Positions 56,657-64,000 of a stretch of 64,000 bases of DNA are shown here, piece by piece (the first letter of the stretch is position 1; each line of letters opens with the position of its first letter). The position numbers and the translations under genes were made by a program. Origin of the DNA: Lumnitzera littorea (taxonomy: Eukaryota > Streptophyta > Magnoliopsida > Myrtales > Combretaceae); assembly GCA_024138015.1 (NCBI GenBank), contig JAMXBB010000003.1, forward strand, positions 78,224,777 through 78,288,776, in the 5' to 3' direction. Under the pieces are notes generated by a model that had not been told where the DNA came from, did no database searches, and saw only the letters and a list, made by a program, of their open reading frames with translations.

Positions 56657-59604
56657 TGACCCCGTAAACTTGAATTTAAGAAAATAAGTAATAAAATGGG
56701 AGACTATAAAATTTTCAAATTTTAAGCATAATAATTGCTAATTACTGAAAAGGCGAAAAGTATAATCTAATAATTAATAAATTATTAGAGATAGATTATA
56801 TATATACTAAAAATTTTAGAATGACCTAAATAATAATTAGGAATGTTCACATGTACCCCACATGTATTTACATGTAGATAAAAATACGTGAAATTACCTA
56901 AATTGGCCAAAAACTAAGTAAATAATTAAAGAAAATTATAAATTAATTATTGAAAAATCTAAAAAAAATCAGAAGAGGATAAGATGATCCAAATCAGGTC
57001 GTGGCATGTTAGAATCTGCAAAATAAAAATCAACCAATTAGAATTTGGCAACATAAAAGCCAAAAATCAAGGAAATTGGGCAAAGTAATGTCTAATTAAT
57101 GCATAATAATTACCAAAATTGTCTATAAATAGCAAGAAAAATCACAGAGCTCATTTGAGCAGTTTAGAAAGTGAGAAAAATAGAGATGTGAAAATTGAGA
57201 GAAAATTTTGAGTTAGAAAAAAAAAATAAGAAAAACTATGCAATTAGGGCTTTTAAAGGGAACCCCCATCAGACGAGCAGCTGGAAGTAGACGGCCACCA
57301 CTATCACATGGTGTTGGCAGCGCCCAGGCTGGTTGATAAGGCCATGGTGGCCGGCGGTGGCCGGAGCCACCTAAATCGGTGAGTCCGATTTCCAGCTCGA
57401 TTCTTATGTAATTTTTTAAAAATAGTAAATATTATTAGAAAATTATGAATTTTGTTATTCTGAAATATTTTTGTATGTAGTTTTTAGAAAAAATATTATT
57501 TTGATGAAAAAAAGTCTCGTAATATATGGTCCTTAAGAAATTATGTAAAATTGAGCATATTTTGGTTTAGAAATAAATGACCTTAGGAGTGTAGTTTCAA
57601 GCCAAAAATTTTTGTGTAGATTACTTAGATGATATAGAACAGTGTCATGAAGCCCGTTTTCAAAAATTAATTTTTGAAGTTTTTAGATAATTTTTAGGCC
57701 TTAAAATGAGGCATAAAATGGGTAATTTAGGGCTAATTAAGTAATTAAATGGCTAATTACTGATTTAGTGAATAAATATATATTTTAGGATGTTGAAATC
57801 TGATGAAGTATGATACTTGTAGCATTTAGGGTGTTAGATGTAATTGTTAGGTTAATTATGTAGTAAATAAGTAATATGGAAAAATAGTTAATTTTAAGTT
57901 AATTTTGTAAATTAGGGAAATTAGGAGTAAAATCTAATTTAGGATGAATTTAGACATTTTGAAATGATAATTGATGTTTAGGGATGGTAATTAAAGTGAT
58001 AGAAATATTAGAAGTGTATTATATACATAAAAGGTAATAATACATAATAGGTAATTATTGGAAATATAATAAATAGAAAATATTATAATAAAAATTGATA
58101 TTTTGATAATAATAAAAATGTACAATAAATCTAATAGGAAAATCGAATTTATGTAATTATATGAAAAATGTAAAAATTTCTCACATTAGGAGTGAATTTG
58201 GTACACTAATACGGATTTAAATGTACCGGGTAAAATAAATACTGACTAGGGCTAATGATGGTATTTAGGAGATTGGGAAGTAATGTGATTAATTTCACAT
58301 TATGGGTTGAAACGAATTTCTAGGGTTGAAATATAAAACACTACTTAGAAATCGAACTAGAACCTAATTTAGAAATCGATGCAGAAATTGAACCCAACCT
58401 AACCCCAAACGTAGAATAATTATAAAAGACTTAAGACCAAGATAATTAGGCATATTAAACCCTAAACAAAACCTAACAATAAGCGTTATAAGATAAAATG
58501 AACCTATAATAGTTATATGAAAAGCTGAAACTACGTTTGTGTTATAGGGATGATCGGCGATGGCCTGAGCAAATCGGACCTCGAGTAAGTGAGCGAGGAG
58601 TCAAGGTAAGTTAGGATTACTAAGATGCTGTATTTTAGAGGCTTAAGATTATGCTTGTTTGTACTTACTAGATAGTTAAATGTGTGCATGTACTTGATTA
58701 TGAGTGATGCTATGATTCTGTTTGTTGCTTTAGCATGTATTGTATGATTTGTATGAAATGATTGATCACCCTAAACTAGACTTAATCAAATATATGACTA
58801 ATAATCATAATCGAACATGCATGGCAACCCATTAAGGGAACTTAGGACTCTCTGGCCAAATACCGACCCCTTCGGAAGGGATAGCACAGGATTGCAAAAT
58901 GGTCCCTTCTTCGTCCTTAGCCAAACTAAGTGACAGGAGAGGAGGTCACGACGAGGGTGAAGTCAGTGGTTCGAAGGTAGTCACGGGAGGAGCGAGGTCT
59001 CCATTGCACAAGCCTAGGTTTGGTCGTAAGCTGTTACATTAATAGCAACTCCTCAACCTAGATTAGAGCAAGCGTAATTTCTCTAATCTCACGACGGGCC
59101 GAACAACGTCGTACGATGGCATTTGCTTGCACATGCATTGCACCTAATAAGTGATTGAAAACCTTGTTGTGTTTTTGGTATAGTTTTAAGTCCTCCATCC
59201 TAACTTACTGAGCTGTGGTTGCTTACATCCCTATAGACGTCATGTAGGTGCTGGCTAAGAAGCAGCAAACCACTACTCTGAAGCTAGCAACTACTAGATC
59301 CTAGGGAGTGAGGAAAAATATTTGAAGAACGAACATATATTCTTAAGGTCTAAGTTTTGTTTTATTTAGAATTTTTCATTTTTGAATAATGTAATAACTG
59401 AATTATAGTATATATATATATATAAATTTTCTCACTTTCTTAGGTAAATGCTTTACCTAAATTATAAACTGTTTACTTCAAAGCGGGTTAGTTGTGGACG
59501 CCTTATATAGATCAGGTCTAAGATAGCGGTTGTAAAGCCAACTTCTATCTTAGGATGGTTTACACGGCGGGGCTATTACAATTCTGCCGCTTCAGGGCGT
59601 GACA
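56657..59604 (+). mobile_element. Nested solo LTR, Ty3 chromovirus type, ~2.9 kb
   Basis: It starts near TGACCCCGTAAAC and ends CTTCAGGGCGTGACA. It contains a core promoter (CTATAAATAGCAAG, about 57121) and a G+C-rich block (GGTGGCCGGCGGTGGCCGG, about 57348). The U5 side holds CTTACTGAGCTGTGGTTGC (about 59206). No gene is attached, hence solo. It interrupts the Ogre-like body. The flanking bases (AAAAA before, ATTGC after) do not form a target duplication, so the left end is uncertain by up to ~100 bp. Confidence 0.6.
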
Positions 59605-60099
59605 ATTGCCCTAATGTGGAGTGGTTCTTAGTAAGGCTAATTTTAAGAAAAATCCCTAAAGGTTTAAATGGGTTTGCAAGGGAAATTGTGTTTAGGGATA
59701 ATGAAACGAATGCCTAATATCATTTTGACATGTGCACCAAGTTCAAGACAGTTCTCCTTTAAGAAATGAGCCCAATACTCATCTTGATGGCACTCTTCTC
59801 TCACGTGTGTCTAGGGTTAGTGTTTTGGACATGAGTTGCCTCTTTTCATCCTAAACTTTTTAGGCAATGTGTTATTATTCCCTTAGGTAAAAAGTTTTAA
59901 GTTTTGAGTTTACATTTTCTTTATCCATTTTCACTCATTCGAAATGCTCCTATTTGAATTGAGCTAGTTTCATAGCATATATGAAAGTTGCTTTATTCGA
60001 AAACTTGTATCTATTATAAGCTCCAAAATGAAAGAAAATTCCGAAAAAAAAAAATATAGGAACTAAAATTCTTTTCTACTTCTTGCCCCTATTTTTGTC
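59605..60099 (-). other. Continuation of the Ogre/Tat-like body after the nested LTR
   Basis: This stretch of non-coding sequence lies between the nested LTR and the gag remnant. No domain is visible where protease would be expected in the sense direction. Confidence 0.4.
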
Positions 60100-61100
60100 A
60101 CTTCTTAGAACTTAGCCCATTTAACTGAATTGATTTCTTAGAGATATACTTAATTGCTTCAAATGGTAAGTCACCTTGTCAAATGATAGTAATAGATCCT
60201 CAATGCTTGATGTTGGAGGTTATCAATTTGATGCTTCTTCAAAACTTAGAGAAAAAATACTACTGCTAATCGACCTATCAGTCTTTAGAAAACTTGGTTG
60301 GATAATCTTGGCATCAATCAAATCTTACACCTTATGCCTCAATTTCCAACAGTCTTCCGTGGTATGCCCTACTCAGCTTACATGGTATTCACACCATTTA
60401 TTGGGGTCATGGTCACGATCCCTTCGCTTGTATTTCTTTGTTATGTTTCCACATGATCCACATGATATTAGTCCTACATCTCTCAATTGGTTGAAAACTT
60501 AGGCCATTAGAATCTTGAACTACGTGAATCGCCTCCTCTTGTTGTGGACAAGTTTGTCTTGATTCTAGGCTTTCCCAATCAGCACATTTGTTCCTATCTT
60601 TTCTTTCGTTGAATCATCTTCATGCTTAGGTTGTAACTTCCTATTCATATTAGGATGTAGGTTTCTAAGCTACTTGAGCACATAATCCATCGCCATTTCC
60701 ATGCTAACGAGCCTTTCTTCTAACTTTGCTAACTTTTCTTTTAGGATAGCAACCCTTTCTTCCAAGCCTTAACAATAACATGCCCCTCAAGCTTGATCAT
60801 TCAAATCTACTTTTGGTAACTTTTCCAAACTTCGTATCATGTTGATAATGGACCCTTGAATCTACAACTCTTTAGATTCATCTACCTAAGATGGGGTATC
60901 AACAAGCACTTGGGCTTGGGTATGAGCTATGACCTCAACTTGTTTTTCGTGTTTACTTAGAACCCATTCTATTGTGGCTATTCTTAGTTCAAGAGCTTCA
61001 AGCATCTTGATTTTTTTTAAATGGGTGATTACAGCTTTAGGTTGGGTTAAACCACTTAAAAGGCAATATTTCAAAGCTTACAAGAATCCCTTCTTGTTAG
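60100..61100 (-). pseudogene. Ogre/Tat-type gag remnant
   Basis: The - strand starts around MKYCLLSGLTQPKAV and goes through coiled-coil-like pieces (LEALELRIATIEWVLSKHE; LKEKLAKLEERLVSMEMAMD). It reaches the diagnostic nucleic-acid-binding box DPNKWCEYH...VGHTTEDCWKLRHKV, then DLIDAKIIQP (about 60420-60300). The lineage pattern is C-x2-H...GH-x3-DC-LK--V--LI. Stops interrupt several segments. This box identifies the element as Tat/Ogre-related and its sense as -. Confidence 0.8.
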
Positions 61101-62707
61101 CAACATTACATTCTCTCTCTTTTAAAAAAAAAAAGCAAGTTTTTTACTTTGAAAACCCTTTTTTTTTTTTGGGAAACTTTTACTAAAAATCAATATTTAT
61201 TTTACGTTACAGATAACCTAATATTAATGTTGACGAATCTAAAAAAAAATGGAAACAATGAGACTAACAATTGAGGACAATGGATGCTGATTATCTTGTA
61301 AGGGTGATATAAAAAAACGGAAATTATTTTACAATAAGAAACTTATTGAATAGACGACACAAGGGTGATGATTCATGGAGAATACTATCAAGACTGTGAC
61401 AACTTAATGGAAAAATACAAAGAATGAGAACTTAGACATTTACAAGATTGATGACTCTGAGATGGGAAATAATTTTACAATAGGAATCTGATAGTTGAAT
61501 CATTTTTTGTCTTTTGATTTTTTTTTTATTTTGTTAGTTCCTAACAATATGATACATGTAGGGCATTACAATAGAATCGACTAAGTAAAGAATTATCACG
61601 AGATTGGTTTTTTATTATAAAATACCATTTCTAAATTTCTCCTTTTTAAAAAAAAAAAAATTCTAAAAGCATTGAAAAAAAAAATAACAATTCCATAATA
61701 ATCTTCATCATAACTAACTTCCATAATTATATGCTCCAAAAATTTACAAGTTGATACAAAAGTTTTTCTTTACTTGTTTTTTCTTATTGTTTTTCTTTAT
61801 TTTATTTTATTTTGTTTGAAATTAAAAAAATAAGTAAAAAAACTGCACAATTAATAAAGGTTGTCGTTTAATAAAGTTGCAAATTTATTAACAATCATAA
61901 AATTTAACCTATACAATAGACCAAAATAAAAGAAAACTCCTAACTAATCTTTCTAGAAACTCAAATCCTATATCTGTAAGAGCCGATGAATCTGGCTAGG
62001 ATATGATTCACGCGGTTAATACTAACTTGACTTTTCATATCTATATTACTTAAAAACATGAAATAATACAATTATTTATAACGAGACTGCTAAATTTACA
62101 ATAAAATTAGATATAATATTAATAATTTTGCAACTTTTTCAAAATTTTCATAGAATTTACGCAGCCTCTCACTCACTAAGAAATGATAAAAATAAAATAC
62201 ATATAATACGGGAAATAAAATATTCATAGAGAAACGAACATAATCAAATATATTAGAATGCGATATGTTATACACGCATGCAATGAGATAGGGGTCAATA
62301 ATTAATAAAAAATCCTAAATTATAGGAAATGTAAGTAGGTCCGATATAGGATTTTTTTAAAAAAATGAAGTTTAATGAATGCTTATATATAAGGATTATT
62401 GTTTTTTCTTTTATTTTTCCTTTTTTGAAGAATAAGATCGAACTAATCGCAGATTGATCAAGCTTTTCCTATAATTTAAGAAAAATTACTCTTTTTTCAA
62501 AAAGAATAATGCAAGAGGATAAGGGCCTACGGGTCTTAGACTTTGTAGCTCTAAGGCTTTCCGGAGAGAAGCTTAGTGAGCTACATTAAAGCCTGAGTGA
62601 GCTTGCCTATCACTACTAGGTAATAGTAAAGATCTCAATGACTTGAGGGTTATACAATGATAACTCATCTTAAGTTCCTAAAGTAACTCAAGTCCTACCG
62701 AGCGTCC
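61101..62707 (-). other. 5' leader of the Ogre/Tat-like element
   Basis: An AT-rich region lies between the primer site and gag, with poly(A)/poly(T) runs near 61125, 61150 and 61650. Long untranslated leaders are usual in this lineage. No frame here carries a recognisable motif. Confidence 0.5.
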
Positions 62708-62726
62708 ATAGTGGAGTCGCCAAATC
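62708..62726 (-). other. Primer-binding-site region of the Ogre/Tat-like element
   Basis: The - strand reads GATTTGGCGACTCCACTAT directly after the CTCGACA end of the 5' LTR. TTTGGCGACTCCACT is a sequence I recognise from the same position in other Ogre-like plant elements. The tRNA is not assigned here. Confidence 0.75.
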
Positions 62727-64000
62727 TGTCGAGCTCTATTTTGATTTCTTTAATTTAACTTATATCAAGCCCAACCTGCTTAATATAAATTACTCGACAT
62801 TAAACTAAGAAAATACTTTTCTATAAATTTTTTTTTTTAAAATAGAGTCGCTAACCAGTTGAATTGGTAAAAAATAAAATTAGGGTTTTCGAATGGGAAA
62901 ACCCTAATCTGACCACTAGTTTGCGGATATTCTAAAAAATTGATTTCTTAGAAAATTAAATAAGAAAAACCGAGTTCGGGAGCTAATCTATTAAGACTAA
63001 GTCATCGTGTAAAAACTAAAGAAAAAAATTGATAGGCTTTATTTTTATAATTTTCTAAAATTACTAAAAATATATCTAAATGTACAAAATTTAACTAAAG
63101 TGATTTTTTTATTATTTGTTATTACGAATTTCTACGAAAAAGGTAAGAGAAAAGTTATATTTTATGCGGTTGCCTCAAATATGCTTACGTAGCTGCTAGT
63201 CGAGATCAAATTAACCATAGTTCTTTTTTTATAAAATATTTAATGGGTTAATTCTTTTTATTTCAAAAACCGAGCTAAGTTTAAGTTTATTTATCAATTT
63301 ATTATTATTTTTTAAGAACCTATGAAATCTAACTTTTCCAAACTAAAGAAAAATCCCGGTTAAGATTTTTTTATTTTTAAAACCACTATGTATCAAGAAA
63401 TATCTTTTCTAAATCCTAACTATAAAATATGTTAAATATATGATGTAGATATGTATCTTATATATATATTTTCTAAATCTCAACTATTAGATTCATATTT
63501 CGATATATATCTTGTCTAAATCCTGACCACTATATATGCATTTCGATAAGTATCTTTTTTAAATCTTAACAGCAAGATATGTATATTTTTAAAAAAACAC
63601 AATTTTTCTAAAAGATGAAATTTTAAAAAATCAGAATTATTTAGAAAAACTATGCAATATAAAAAATAATAATAAACCTACAATTAAGAAAAATAAATAA
63701 AATTGAACTAACTAATAAAATAAATAAAATAATTTTTATAAGATCGAGTCATGTTTGATCATGTGTCGTGATTGTTTGGATGTCGTGCTCGTGTTCTTGT
63801 GTATGCTAGCTTGTGGACATGTATCGTGCTGATCGGATTGTGTGTATGACGTGGACTTCGGATGTTCGTCAGGCTTTGGATTGTTGCGACGTGAGGACTT
63901 CGTTGGTTGGTTAGGCTTCGAATTATGAGGACTTCATTAATTCGTTAGGCTTCAGATTGCGTCATGAAGACTTCGATGCGAATTGGAATTCGTTTGGCGT
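62727..64000 (-). repeat. 5' LTR of the Ogre/Tat-like element (cut by window end)
   Basis: It aligns with 51117-52474 throughout. Shared blocks include TTAATTTAACTTATATCAAGC, GACCACTAGTTT-(T/C)GGATATTC and, at the end, AATTC(A/G)TTTGGCGT. Differences are mostly transitions plus short indels in A/T runs. The TG start of the sense strand lies beyond position 64000. Confidence 0.85.

Larger units (their letters stand above)
51117..64000 (-). mobile_element. Large Ogre/Tat-like LTR retrotransposon, incomplete in the window
   Basis: Two long homologous LTRs in the same orientation (51117-53879 and 62727 to beyond 64000) enclose an 8.8-kb body. The primer region inside the right-hand LTR and the polypurine tract inside the left-hand one both show the - strand is sense. 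Body order in the sense direction: leader, gag remnant, a nested + strand solo LTR, a non-coding part, a hairpin minisatellite, polypurine tract and 3' LTR. No protease, RT or integrase motif was found. If the right LTR is as long as the left, the element ends about 1.5 kb past the window. Confidence 0.8.

Noticed and set aside
1..64000. CRISPR array, prokaryotic operon or phage-like system
   Set aside because: Introns, plant gene families and plant retroelements show nuclear plant DNA. The tandem repeats lack CRISPR spacer regularity and Cas genes.

Overview
This is a nuclear chromosome segment from a dicot-like flowering plant. The evidence is a small five-exon gene with GT-AG introns, strongly AT-rich intergenic DNA, and layered plant-type transposable elements. 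Only two intact protein-coding genes can be supported, both in the first 7.5 kb. A HINT1-type histidine-triad nucleotide hydrolase lies on the + strand (exons between 259 and 3307). A PHYTOCHROME KINASE SUBSTRATE (PKS) family protein lies on the - strand (5671-7434). They are transcribed towards each other, with a decayed retrotransposon remnant between their 3' ends. They have no evident functional link: HINT1 is a housekeeping purine phosphoramidase and PKS is a phototropin/phytochrome signalling protein.

The remaining ~56 kb is a transposon graveyard. From left to right it holds: a ~1.06-kb foldback (MITE-like) element and a 170-bp tandem duplication (8.3-9.6 kb); a tRNA-derived SINE (11.7 kb); a decayed L1-type LINE on the - strand (11.85-16.97 kb) with recognisable DUF4283/zinc knuckle, endonuclease, RT and zf-RVT pieces; and a 9-kb Ty3/gypsy element of the Tat lineage on the - strand (20.25-29.29 kb). 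The Tat element has both LTRs, gag, protease, RT and RNase H, no recognisable integrase, and an antisense (+ strand) gene with its own TATA box. Next come a LINE 3' fragment (29.3-30.1 kb), a long AT-rich stretch, and a solo LTR (37.4-39.6 kb).

The right third is nested. There is an Ogre/Tat-like LTR (40.5 kb), a 1.28-kb solo LTR with a perfect 5-bp target duplication (42.6-43.9 kb), an LTR end with an initiator-Met primer site (47.0 kb), and a second such LTR followed by a Ty3 gag (48.6-51.1 kb). That gag is cut by a large - strand Ogre/Tat-like element. Its 3' LTR is at 51.1-53.9 kb and its 5' LTR runs off the window end from 62.7 kb. Its body carries a hairpin-forming minisatellite, a gag remnant and a nested solo LTR.

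Almost every element ORF is broken. Many stops sit where the family has Trp (TGG to TAG/TGA/TAA) and several catalytic Asp codons read Asn, the expected result of cytosine-methylation decay. I found no operon, CRISPR array or clear new system. The most notable items are the antisense gene inside the integrase-less Tat element, the hairpin minisatellite, the degenerate pentamer array inside an LTR, and the large foldback element.
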